From contig JAILDJ010000142.1 of NCBI GenBank assembly GCA_024689505.1, positions 1-46,283 on the forward strand: 46,283 nt of DNA, written 5' to 3'. Both the position numbers and the translations under genes were made by a program. Below are positions 1 through 7,788 of this stretch, in pieces; position 1 is the first letter of the stretch, and every line of letters starts with the position of its first letter. The DNA comes from Clostridiales bacterium (GTDB lineage: Bacteria; Bacillota; Clostridia; Lachnospirales; Bianqueaceae). The notes under the pieces were generated by a model. It ran no database searches, was not told where the DNA came from, and was given only the letters and a program-made list of their open reading frames with translations.

Positions 1-317
1 GCTTCATGGATGGCTGCCCGGTCCGGGATGCGGTCGTCATAAAACACCTGTGCGGCCGCCACTTCCAACGTGGCGGCAATATAGGGTTTCATCGTACGAA
101 GCGGCCGTTTTGCTACCCGATCGATCCGGTAGGCGATGGCACTTTCATGCGTCAGCGTCGTATAGACCAGGTGCGTGAACAGCGCTTTGTCCCGCGCACT
201 GACCGTATCCGGAAAACGCTCGATCCAACGATCCACCGCGGCGGATACATAAGCTTTGCGCTCACGGATCTCCATCAGACAGCGGGCGGCCGCATCACGC
301 ACATGCACATGTTCCAT
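1..317 (-). CDS. rsmB: 16S rRNA (cytosine-C5) methyltransferase RsmB, N-terminal part
   Basis: Partial gene; the 3' part lies beyond the left edge. The visible 105 codons start at an ATG (317) three bases after the fmt stop. They encode a helical NusB-like RNA-binding domain with the pattern RDAAARCLMEI ... ARDKALFTHLVYTTL ... IAYRIDRVAKRPLRTMKPYI, which is the usual N-terminus of RsmB/Sun. The family methylates a cytosine of 16S rRNA with S-adenosylmethionine. The methyltransferase domain itself cannot be seen here. Position after fmt as last visible gene of the priA-def-fmt group is the standard Firmicutes order and supports the call. Only the SAM-binding part could distinguish it from another NusB-fold protein. 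Confidence 0.88.
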   Translation of the reverse strand, partial: MEHVHVRDAAARCLMEIRERKAYVSAAVDRWIERFPDTVSARDKALFTHLVYTTLTHESAIAYRIDRVAKRPLRTMKPYIAATLEVAAAQVFYDDRIPDRAAIHE

Positions 318-320
318 GAT

Positions 321-1256
321 TCAGGCTCCCAGGATCTGCTGATCCGGATGATTGCCCAGGAGGAACGCGGCGGCTTCCATCCGCTTTCTGCCCTGCAGCT
401 GCAGGCTGCAAACGCGGATCTGTCCATCTGCCGTCTCCACGTACATACGATCTTTTTCCACACGGACCTTGCCGGGGACAGGGTCTTCCACTTTTGTATC
501 ACTCCGCTCCGCTTCCATGATGCTGAGTTTCTGACCGTTCCAGTATGTATAGGTGCCGGGCCAGGGATACAGACCGCGGATCTGGTCTAAGACAGCGGCA
601 GAAGGACGGCCCCAGTCGATCAGACCATCCTCGCGGGACAGCATCGGCGCATAGGTGGCTTCCGCATCGTCCTGCGGCTCGGAAGGCAAACGCGTGCCCG
701 CCGCTTCCAGCATCTGCAAGACGGTCTCCGTCAAAGCGCCGGCGGCCTCCGCCAGCTTATCGTGTAAAGTCTCCGCCGTATCCCCCGGCGTGATCGGGAC
801 CTCCGCCTTGCGGATCATCGCACCGGTATCCATGCCCGCGTCCATCTGCATCGCAGTAATGCCGGTGACCTTCTCGCCGGCCACGATGGCCCGCTGGATC
901 GGGGCTGCGCCACGGTATTTCGGAAGCAGCGAAGCGTGCATGTTGATACAGCCCAGCCGCGGGATGTCCAGGATCCGCTGGGACAGGATCTGCCCATAAG
1001 CGGCGACAAGGATCAGATCCGGCGCCAAGGCTTCCAGGATCTCCACCTCTGCCTTGCGCTTGACACGTTCCGGCTGATAGACCGGGATCTCGTGCTCCAT
1101 AGCACAAACTTTGACCGGCGAGGGAGTAAGGATCTGCTTGCGGCCGACAGGCCGGTCCGGCTGTGTGTAGACGCCGATGATCTCGGCGCCGGTCCGGATC
1201 GCGGCCTCGAGGACCGGGACCGCGAAATCGGGCGTACCCATAAATACGATGCGCAT
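321..1256 (-). CDS. fmt: Methionyl-tRNA formyltransferase
   Basis: 311 residues, normal full length. It transfers a formyl group from 10-formyltetrahydrofolate to Met-tRNAfMet, making the initiator tRNA for bacterial translation. The N-terminal formyltransferase domain begins MRIVFMGTPDFAVPVLEA. It carries the catalytic stretch INMHASLLPKYRG (Asn and His of the active site) and the later GMDTGAM aspartate. The C-terminal tRNA-binding OB-like domain follows from about residue 205. Start ATG 1256 lies 14 bases downstream of the def stop with GGAG upstream. The neighbours def and rsmB are functionally linked: Fmt adds the formyl group that Def later removes. Confidence 0.97.
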   Translation of the reverse strand: MRIVFMGTPDFAVPVLEAAIRTGAEIIGVYTQPDRPVGRKQILTPSPVKVCAMEHEIPVYQPERVKRKAEVEILEALAPDLILVAAYGQILSQRILDIPRLGCINMHASLLPKYRGAAPIQRAIVAGEKVTGITAMQMDAGMDTGAMIRKAEVPITPGDTAETLHDKLAEAAGALTETVLQMLEAAGTRLPSEPQDDAEATYAPMLSREDGLIDWGRPSAAVLDQIRGLYPWPGTYTYWNGQKLSIMEAERSDTKVEDPVPGKVRVEKDRMYVETADGQIRVCSLQLQGRKRMEAAAFLLGNHPDQQILGA

Positions 1257-1270
1257 GTATATCTCCTGTC

Positions 1271-1744
1271 TTATGCTTCTTCGTTGGTGATCAGCTGGAC
1301 GTTTTCTGCTATATCGGTATACAGGACGCCGGACAGATGGTCGATCTCATGGCAGAAAGCTCTGGCCAGGAGATCCTCTCCCGTCTTTTCATACACGTTG
1401 CCTTCCCGGTCCAGCGCGCGCACGGTCACTTTCTGCGGCCGCGTCACGGTGCCGTTCTTACCGGGGATGCTCAGGCATCCCTCACCGCCGGTCTGCTCAC
1501 CTTCCGTCGCGATGATCTCCGGATTGATCAGGACCAGTTTTTCCCCTTCTTCTCCGGTATCGATCACGATGACCTGTTTCAGCACTCCGACCTGGACGGC
1601 TGCGAGACCGACACCATTGGCGTCGTACATCGTCTCGAACATATCATCGATCAGCATTTCGAGACGCTGGTCGAAGGCTTCCACTTTCCGGGAATTCTTG
1701 CGCAGGATAGGATCATCGTCTACACGGATATTGCGTAATGCCAT
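1271..1744 (-). CDS. def: Peptide deformylase
   Basis: 157 residues, typical of deformylase. It removes the N-formyl group from nascent proteins and is a cytosolic metalloenzyme (usually Fe2+). All three family motifs are present: GVGLAAVQVG (motif 1; canonical GxGLAAxQ), EGCLSIPG (motif 2, with the metal-binding Cys) and HEIDHLSG (motif 3, HExxH with catalytic Glu). Start ATG 1744 opens ALRNIRVDDDPIL, the usual N-terminus. It sits between priA and fmt in the same orientation, the conserved order of this operon. Confidence 0.97.
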   Translation of the reverse strand: MALRNIRVDDDPILRKNSRKVEAFDQRLEMLIDDMFETMYDANGVGLAAVQVGVLKQVIVIDTGEEGEKLVLINPEIIATEGEQTGGEGCLSIPGKNGTVTRPQKVTVRALDREGNVYEKTGEDLLARAFCHEIDHLSGVLYTDIAENVQLITNEEA

Positions 1745-1765
1745 GTCATTTCCTCTTTTCTGATG

Positions 1766-3784
1766 CTATATTAAATTCATTGGATCGATGTCCAGCTGGA
1801 TCCTTGCTCTCGGATGCCGCTCCAGGAACTTGTCCCGGCAGTACGTGCCGAAAGCCATCAGGCGCTCCCGGTCCTCCAGCTTGACCAGGATCCTTCTGCG
1901 AAATACATTATTGACACGCTCCAGGGAGGCAGGCGCACTGTCAAAGATCAGGAACCCTCTCTTCGCACCGTAAGCCACCAACAAAGCGTGGAACTCGTCC
2001 GTCAGATGGATCAGCCGCTCCTCATTCTCTCCCGTCAGCAGGAACTGCAGGATGTGGGTGAAAGGCGGCGCTCCGATCAGATGCCGGGCGGTACATTCAC
2101 TTTTGTAAAACGACTCATAATCGTGCCGGGCCGCGTCCTGAATGGCATAATGCTCAGGCGCGTAGGTCTGGATCAGGACTTCGCCACGGACCTCGGACCG
2201 TCCGGCGCGCCCCGCCACCTGTGTCAGCAGCTGGAACGTACGCTCGGTACTGTGGTAATCCTCGCTGTAGAGGATCATGTCCGCGGAAAGTACGCCGACC
2301 AGCGTCACGCCTGGGAAATCGAAGCCCTTGGCTACGATCTGGGTACCGATCAGGATGTCCGCCTCCTGATCGCGGAACTGTTCATATACGTCTCGATACG
2401 TCTCCTCACCGCGAATGACGGAGGTGTCCAGACGCAGGACTTTAGCCTCCGGAAACATATGCCTGATCTCCTCTTCCACCCGCTGGGTGCCGGTGCCAAA
2501 ATGTTTGATATAAGGCGATCCGCAGGACGGGCAGGTATCGACCGGCCGCACTTCTTTCCCGCAGTGATGGCAGATCAGCAGGTTGCGATCCTTATGCCAG
2601 GTATAGGGCAGATTGCACCGCGGACATTTCAGCACGAATCCGCAGCTGCGGCAGTTGACGAAGGTCGAATACCCTTTCCGGTTCAGGAAGAGGATCGTCT
2701 GTTCTTTTCTCGCAAGCCGTGTATGGATCGCCTGCTTGAGCTCCGTACAGAAGATGGACAGATTGCCTGCAGCCATCTCCTCGCGCATATCGATGATGCG
2801 GGTCTCGGGCAGCAGCGCACCGGGCACAGCCCGTTTCGTCAAGTGCAGATAGGCGTAGGTGCCCTGCTCCGCTTTGTAAAAGGACTCCACCCGCGGCGTC
2901 GCGGAACCCAGCACCACCGGGATCCTCCAGAGCTGCCCCATCTTCTCGGCGACTTCCGCCGCATGATACCGGGGGCTCTGCTCGGATTTATAGGTCGTTT
3001 CATGCTCCTCATCCAGGATGATGAGGCCCGGATCGGGAAAGGGCGTGAACAGAGCGGAACGAGGCCCGATGACCACATCGATAGCACTGCTGCGGGCGGC
3101 TCGCCAAAGCTTGGCACGTTCCGCATCCGTCAGCCGGCTGTGTGTGACGCCGACCCGATGTCCGAACCGCTGCGTGAATATGTCGATCAACTGTGGGGTC
3201 AGGCTGATCTCCGGCACCAGCACGATGGCCTGCCGGCCCAGCGCCAGTGCATGCTCGATCCACTGCAGATACAGTTCGGTCTTACCGCTGCCTGTGATCC
3301 CATGCAGTAAAAAAGTCCGGTGCAGATGAAGATCCAGCATATCGTCGACCGGCCGGGCCGCCTTTTCCTGTTCTTCATTGAGCCGGAGCTTAGGGGAAAG
3401 ATCCGGCGTCTCCACCGGATCCTGATTCTTTTTGCGCGGCTTCCGTGTGACCTGGCGGGGGACCCAGAGCGACAGGCAGGCGCCGAGCGGCGCGTCATAC
3501 CAGGACTGCATCCAGCGCGCCACGGCAAGCTGCCGTTCGGTAAAGGCAGGTTCGTCCATAAGGACTTTTCGGATCTCTTTCATTTTATCGGGATCCGTGC
3601 CGCAGTTTTCGGTAAAGCCCACGACAAAACCCCGCGTTTTGCGGTTTCCGCTGCCAAATGGCACTTCTACGACCATGCCCTGCTTGAGGACCTGTACAAG
3701 ATCCTCCGGGATCCTATAGCTGAATATGCGGTCGACCTTCGGCTGGTTCAAGCCTACGATGATCTCGGCATATCGTTCGGTCAT
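1766..3784 (-). CDS. priA: Primosomal protein N' (replication restart helicase PriA)
   Basis: 672 residues. This SF2 3'-5' helicase recognises stalled forks and reloads the replisome. The N-terminal 3'BD domain carries EIIVGLNQPKVDRIFSYRIPEDL. Walker A is GITGSGKTELY, the DEEH box is LILDEEHETTYKSEQ, and the conserved SATPRVESF and QVAGRAGR helicase motifs follow. Between them lies the cysteine-rich zinc-binding insert (CRSCGFVLKCPRCNLPYTWH, then CHHCG and CPSCGS), specific to PriA. The ATG start is two bases after the rpoZ stop, so translation is probably coupled. Confidence 0.97.
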   Translation of the reverse strand: MTERYAEIIVGLNQPKVDRIFSYRIPEDLVQVLKQGMVVEVPFGSGNRKTRGFVVGFTENCGTDPDKMKEIRKVLMDEPAFTERQLAVARWMQSWYDAPLGACLSLWVPRQVTRKPRKKNQDPVETPDLSPKLRLNEEQEKAARPVDDMLDLHLHRTFLLHGITGSGKTELYLQWIEHALALGRQAIVLVPEISLTPQLIDIFTQRFGHRVGVTHSRLTDAERAKLWRAARSSAIDVVIGPRSALFTPFPDPGLIILDEEHETTYKSEQSPRYHAAEVAEKMGQLWRIPVVLGSATPRVESFYKAEQGTYAYLHLTKRAVPGALLPETRIIDMREEMAAGNLSIFCTELKQAIHTRLARKEQTILFLNRKGYSTFVNCRSCGFVLKCPRCNLPYTWHKDRNLLICHHCGKEVRPVDTCPSCGSPYIKHFGTGTQRVEEEIRHMFPEAKVLRLDTSVIRGEETYRDVYEQFRDQEADILIGTQIVAKGFDFPGVTLVGVLSADMILYSEDYHSTERTFQLLTQVAGRAGRSEVRGEVLIQTYAPEHYAIQDAARHDYESFYKSECTARHLIGAPPFTHILQFLLTGENEERLIHLTDEFHALLVAYGAKRGFLIFDSAPASLERVNNVFRRRILVKLEDRERLMAFGTYCRDKFLERHPRARIQLDIDPMNLI

Positions 3785-3786
3785 AC

Positions 3787-4101
3787 TTATTCTTCTTCCT
3801 CGTATTCTGCGTTCAGATCGACGATCGCCATGCTGCCGTAGTCGGCGGACTCGGTAATGATCGGTTCAGGTTCGGCCGTATAGACGCCGATCTTGTCGTG
3901 CAGCATCTCATCGATGGCGATGGACAGCTCTTTGGTTCCCTCTTTGGTCTCCACCAGAGGCAGTTCCCCATCGACCAGCGCGCGGGCGCGTTTCGCGATG
4001 GCCTGGACCAGGCTGTAGCGGCTCAGCACCTCCGGCAGTTCCAGTTCCTTGTTGACTCTGTTGATGTGGTCGATCAATCTTGAATAAGACGGCTGGATCA
4101 T
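3787..4101 (-). CDS. rpoZ: RNA polymerase omega subunit
   Basis: 104 residues. Omega helps RNA polymerase assembly by clamping the beta-prime C-terminus. The reading frame stays open upstream, but ATG 4101 is chosen because AGGAGA sits 7-10 bases before it and the protein then begins MIQPSYSRLIDHINRV, as expected for omega. The core RYSLVQAIAKRARAL is the family signature. A longer acidic C-terminal tail follows (DLNAEYEEEE). Position between gmk and priA is the classical location. Confidence 0.93.
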   Translation of the reverse strand: MIQPSYSRLIDHINRVNKELELPEVLSRYSLVQAIAKRARALVDGELPLVETKEGTKELSIAIDEMLHDKIGVYTAEPEPIITESADYGSMAIVDLNAEYEEEE

Positions 4102-4124
4102 GATACGGTTATCTCCTGTTCTGT

Positions 4125-4748
4125 TTATAATTCTTCCATGACCCGGTCGGCTTCTGTCCGAAGCCTGGCAATGAATTCTTTCTGCCATTCCGGGGTGGAT
4201 CGTTTGCTTTCGATACGGCTGAGGATATCGGCCGCGCATTGTTCGATGGTTTCATTGACCACGATGTGATCGTAATACGGGATCTCGTCGAACTCCTCGA
4301 TGGCGCGGGACAAACGCGCTTTGATGCGCTCCGGCGTCTCGGTCTTACGGCCTTCCAACCGCGCTTTGAGTTCATAAAAATCAGGCGGCAGGACGAAGAT
4401 GAGGAGTGCGTCCGGGTATTGTTCTTTGATCTGCCTGGCGCCCTGGGCTTCGATCTCGAGCACGACATCCTCGCCCCGCTCGATGGCTTCCAGTACCGGT
4501 GCCTTAGGCGTACCGTAACAGTTGTCGGTATACTGGGCCCATTCCAGGAAATACCCTTCTGCCGCCCGCTTCGCGAATTCCTCACGGGACAGGAAGTAGT
4601 AAGTGACCCCTTCCTGATCCATGGGTCTCGGGCTTCTGGTAGTCGCTGAAATGGATAAAGTGAAAGGGTGGATGCCGCGCATGTATTCCACAACGGTCCC
4701 CTTACCTACACCGGAAAATCCGGATACGACTGTCAAAACACCTTTCAT
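4125..4748 (-). CDS. gmk: Guanylate kinase
   Basis: 207 residues. It phosphorylates GMP to GDP with ATP. The P-loop reads GFSGVGKGTVVEY; the usual GPSG has Phe instead of Pro at its second position. The GMP-binding part SISATTRSPRPMDQEGVTYYFLSREEF is intact, as are VLEIEAQGARQIK and the lid segment. Its start codon overlaps the stop of the upstream remA-like gene by four bases (ATGA), so the two are translationally coupled. Confidence 0.96.
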   Translation of the reverse strand: MKGVLTVVSGFSGVGKGTVVEYMRGIHPFTLSISATTRSPRPMDQEGVTYYFLSREEFAKRAAEGYFLEWAQYTDNCYGTPKAPVLEAIERGEDVVLEIEAQGARQIKEQYPDALLIFVLPPDFYELKARLEGRKTETPERIKARLSRAIEEFDEIPYYDHIVVNETIEQCAADILSRIESKRSTPEWQKEFIARLRTEADRVMEEL

Positions 4749-5008
4749 ATGCTTTCCTCCGGTCTGTCCGGCCCCTCGATGCGTGCAGTCAGCGTTTCCG
4801 GCAGAATGGCTGAAAGGATGACCTGTCCGCTGTCCATGATGAGCACGGATCTGGTTTTACGTCCATAGGAAGCATCGACCAACAGCCCTTTTTCACGAGC
4901 TTCCTGTATCTTACGGCGGATCGGCGCGGAATCCGCGTTCAGGATGGCGATGAGCCTGTCCACGTGGATGACGCTGCCGAAGCCGATACTGACTAAATTA
5001 CCCTGCAT
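4745..5008 (-). CDS. remA: RemA-family DNA-binding regulator (DUF370)
   Basis: 87 residues. The core LVSIGFGSVIHVDRLIAILNAD followed by SAPIRRKIQEAREKG and DASYGRKTRSVLIMDSG is the RemA signature. In Bacillus, RemA is an oligomeric DNA-binding activator of biofilm-matrix and osmoprotection genes. An upstream in-frame start at 5044 would overlap yicC by 26 bases. ATG 5008 is preferred because AAGGG lies seven bases upstream and the family begins just before the LVSIGFG strand. The yicC-remA-gmk arrangement is standard in Clostridia. The targets in this organism cannot be inferred. Confidence 0.9.
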   Translation of the reverse strand: MQGNLVSIGFGSVIHVDRLIAILNADSAPIRRKIQEAREKGLLVDASYGRKTRSVLIMDSGQVILSAILPETLTARIEGPDRPEESI

Positions 5009-5018
5009 ATGGATACCC

Positions 5019-5894
5019 TTATTCGATATTCTGGATCTGCTCACGGATCTTCTCGATCTCGTTCTTCATATCCAGCGCGGTGCGGGAGATCCCAAGCGCA
5101 TTAGCCTTGGAGGCGATGGTATTGGTCTCACGATTGAGTTCCTGCGTCAGGAAATCCAACTTGCGGCCGACGGGCTCGGCCAGTTCTACTGTCTGGCGAA
5201 ACTGGGCGAAATGGCTGCTGAGACGGGTCAGCTCTTCATCTATAGCGCATTTGTCGGCGAAGACCGTGACTTCCGCTTCCAGACGGCCTGGTTCCAGCGT
5301 GCCCTTGGCGATGAGCTCGTCCATGCGGGTGTGCAGACGCTCTTTATACGCTTCTACGACCAGCGGGGCCTGCTCCAGCAGCTTGGCGTGGCAGTTTTCC
5401 AATGTACGGATCTTCTCTAACAGGTCGGCCTTCAAGTGTTCGCCCTCTTTGACGCGCATGGCGTTCAAGTGTTCGAGCGCCTGATCCATGGCTTCTTCAA
5501 GGATGGGCCACAGCGTTTCAGCATCTTCGTTGTTGTCCTCCTGCGTAAGCACGTCCGGAAAACGCAGGATATCGCCGGCGCAGAGTGTATCGCGCAGATC
5601 CAGCCGGGCAGCCGCTTCCCTTAAGGCGGTGACGTAGCTTTCCAGCAGCGGCTCGTTGATGCTGACCAGCCCTTGTTTATCGGAATGATCGACAAAAGTT
5701 ATGAAGACGTCGGTCTTGCCTCGTACGATCGTCTCCTTGAGGCGATTGCGCACGTTGGCTTCCAGTGCGGCCAGCTGACGGCTGAGCCGGACAGAGGGTT
5801 CAAAATACCTGTGATTGACGGTTTTGATCTCGACAGTGAAGCGATAACCGTCCCGTTCTGCTTCACCGCGGCCGAAGCCTGTCATACTTTTCAT
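5019..5894 (-). CDS. yicC: YicC-family endoribonuclease
   Basis: 291 residues, full length. It begins MKSMTGFGRGEAERDGYRFTVEIKTVNHRYFE, the diagnostic YicC N-terminus. The C-terminal DUF1732 part reads VGRKLDFLTQELNRETNTIASKA with a final EIEKIREQIQNIE. E. coli YicC is a metal-dependent endoribonuclease acting on small RNAs. It is the first gene of the long minus-strand operon, preceded by a good sigma-A promoter at 5930-5958. A middle coiled coil is likely (EEAMDQALEHLNAMRVKEGEHLKADLLEKI region). Confidence 0.95.
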   Translation of the reverse strand: MKSMTGFGRGEAERDGYRFTVEIKTVNHRYFEPSVRLSRQLAALEANVRNRLKETIVRGKTDVFITFVDHSDKQGLVSINEPLLESYVTALREAAARLDLRDTLCAGDILRFPDVLTQEDNNEDAETLWPILEEAMDQALEHLNAMRVKEGEHLKADLLEKIRTLENCHAKLLEQAPLVVEAYKERLHTRMDELIAKGTLEPGRLEAEVTVFADKCAIDEELTRLSSHFAQFRQTVELAEPVGRKLDFLTQELNRETNTIASKANALGISRTALDMKNEIEKIREQIQNIE

Positions 5895-5929
5895 AGATAC
5901 CTCGGAAAAATAGTATTCTCAATCCATAT

Positions 5930-5958
5930 ATTATAGTCAATTCCCGGCCAAAAGGCAA
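5930..5958 (-). promoter_or_regulatory. Sigma-A promoter of the yicC-to-rsmB operon
   Basis: On the minus strand, TTGCCT (5958-5953), a 17-base spacer and a perfect TATAAT (5935-5930) lie about 35 bases before the yicC ATG. A second weaker pair (TTGACT, then AATACT) lies just downstream. The -35 box is only six bases from the -35 of the divergent rqcH promoter. Confidence 0.75.
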
Positions 5959-5964
5959 GGGTTT

Positions 5965-5993
5965 TTGACAGAAGGATGCACGTATGTTAGAAT
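5965..5993 (+). promoter_or_regulatory. Sigma-A promoter of rqcH
   Basis: TTGACA (5965-5970), 17-base spacer, TAGAAT (5988-5993). This is a near-consensus promoter 40 bases before the rqcH start, divergent from the yicC promoter. Confidence 0.8.
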
Positions 5994-6033
5994 AAAAACA
6001 TCAATTACAGTATCTACTTGAATGAGGTGTACC

Positions 6034-7788
6034 ATGGCTTTTGATGGCATCACGATCTTTGCCGTCTGCCGGGAGCTCGGCGAAGCGCTCCAGGGCGGCC
6101 GGATCGATAAAATATACCAGCCGGACGATCATGAGATCATCCTGCAGATGCGGCGTGCGAAAGATGGCGGCGGTTCGGAGACGAAGCGTCTGCTGCTGAC
6201 GACCCTGGCCAACAGTCCGCGTCTGCATCTGACGGAACGACGGCCGGAAAACCCGCTGCAGCCCCCCATGTTCTGCATGCTGCTGCGCAAGCACTTATCC
6301 GGCGCCAGGCTCCTGTCCATCGATCAGTATCATGCGGACCGTATCGTGGAACTGACCTTTGAAGCACTGGACGAATTGGGTGATCCGGTCAAAAAGCGGC
6401 TCATCCTGGAGATCATGGGCAAACACAGCAATCTGTTCCTGGTCGATGAGAGCGACACGATCCTGGACGCGCTGCATCATGTCGGCGTGACCATGAGTTC
6501 CGTGCGTCAGGTCCTGCCGGGACTGCCCTATGCCCTGCCCGTGCACAGCGATAAGTGGGACCCGTTCGAGATCCGGGATCTGGGTCTCTTCCGCACGGTC
6601 GTATCCGCGCCTCAGGAGCCTTTGTATAAGGCCTTATACCTGTCCATGAACGGATTCAGTCCCTTTCTTGCCCGGGAGATCCTTGCCCGCGCCGGTATCG
6701 ACGAAAATACGTTGTATCCGCATCTTGCGCCGGAAGCAGAAGCCCGTCTATTTACGGCTTTTACCGACTTGCTGGAGGATGTGACCGCAGGCCGTCTGAC
6801 TTATACGATCTACCGCGAAGGGGCGCGTATGGTGGAGTTTTCCATCGTATCGTCCGTGCTCATGCAAGGCGCTGAGGCGGAGCGATATGACACTCTTTCC
6901 GCGTTGCTGGACGTGTTCTATCAGCAGAAAGATACCTCGCAGAAGATCCGCCAGAAAGCGCAGGATCTGTCCAAACTGATCTCCAACAATCTGGACCGCG
7001 CCAGGCGCAAAGCCCGCCTGCAGGAAAAGCAGCTGGCTGACACCCAAGGGCGTGAGGTCTACCGCGTGCAGGGCGAACTCATCACGGCCAACATCTATCA
7101 ACTGAAGAAAGGCATGAAAAGCTGCCGCCTCCCCAATTTCTACGAGGAGGATCAGCCTCTCATGGACATCCGGCTGGATGAAAACCTGACGCCGGCGCAG
7201 AATGCCCAGAAGCTCTTCGACCGCTACAACAAACTGAAGCGCACGGAAGCTGCCCTTCAGGTGCAGCTGAAACAGACCTACGAGGAGATCGAATATCTGG
7301 AAAGCATCGAAAGCGCCTTGGCCCTCTCCGACCAGGAGCGGGACCTGGAGAACCTGCGGCAGGAGCTGCACGAAACCGGCTATATCCGGCGCGTAAAAAA
7401 GACGCAGCGAAATCTCGCCGCGTCTAAACCGTTGGAATTTACGACCTCCGAGGGGGTCAAAGTGTGGATCGGGAAGAACAACATCCAGAACGAACAGCTC
7501 ACGTTCCGTACCGCGCAGCCTAACGATCTGTGGCTGCACGTAAAAGATGTGCCCGGATCCCATACGATCTTGTTCCTCTCCGGTCTCTCCGAGGGGACCG
7601 ATTATACCGATAAGAGCCTTCTGGAAGCAGCCCAGCTGGCAGCCGCCCACTCCAAAGCCGCTGCAGGTTCTCAGGTCCCGGTCGACTATACGCTGCGCCG
7701 TTATGTCAAGAAACCCTCCGGCGCCCGCCCTGGCTATGTGATCTACACACACCAGAAGACCCTGTATGTCACACCTGCCAGCTTGTAA
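6034..7788 (+). CDS. rqcH: RqcH, ribosome quality control protein (NFACT family)
   Basis: 584 residues from ATG 6034. An ATG at 6022 is part of the ribosome binding site (AATGAGGTG), so the second Met, opening MAFDGITIFAVCREL, is the start. It is the bacterial homologue of Rqc2/NEMF, formerly called fibronectin-binding protein A. It binds stalled 50S subunits and recruits Ala-tRNA to add C-terminal alanine tails. The N-terminal NFACT-N domain carries the Asp-Arg pair at 102-103 (HADRIVELTF) needed for tRNA binding. Two HhH elements and a long coiled coil (about 300-460) follow. The C-terminal NFACT-R domain has the signature VWIGKNNIQNEQLTFRTA and DLWLHVKDVPGSH. The last 20 bases overlap the convergent gene. 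Confidence 0.95.
   Translation: MAFDGITIFAVCRELGEALQGGRIDKIYQPDDHEIILQMRRAKDGGGSETKRLLLTTLANSPRLHLTERRPENPLQPPMFCMLLRKHLSGARLLSIDQYHADRIVELTFEALDELGDPVKKRLILEIMGKHSNLFLVDESDTILDALHHVGVTMSSVRQVLPGLPYALPVHSDKWDPFEIRDLGLFRTVVSAPQEPLYKALYLSMNGFSPFLAREILARAGIDENTLYPHLAPEAEARLFTAFTDLLEDVTAGRLTYTIYREGARMVEFSIVSSVLMQGAEAERYDTLSALLDVFYQQKDTSQKIRQKAQDLSKLISNNLDRARRKARLQEKQLADTQGREVYRVQGELITANIYQLKKGMKSCRLPNFYEEDQPLMDIRLDENLTPAQNAQKLFDRYNKLKRTEAALQVQLKQTYEEIEYLESIESALALSDQERDLENLRQELHETGYIRRVKKTQRNLAASKPLEFTTSEGVKVWIGKNNIQNEQLTFRTAQPNDLWLHVKDVPGSHTILFLSGLSEGTDYTDKSLLEAAQLAAAHSKAAAGSQVPVDYTLRRYVKKPSGARPGYVIYTHQKTLYVTPASL

Noticed and set aside
1814-3310. Long open frame antisense to priA
   Set aside because: Composition is rich in His, Gln and Arg, no motif is visible, and it lies fully opposite an intact PriA.
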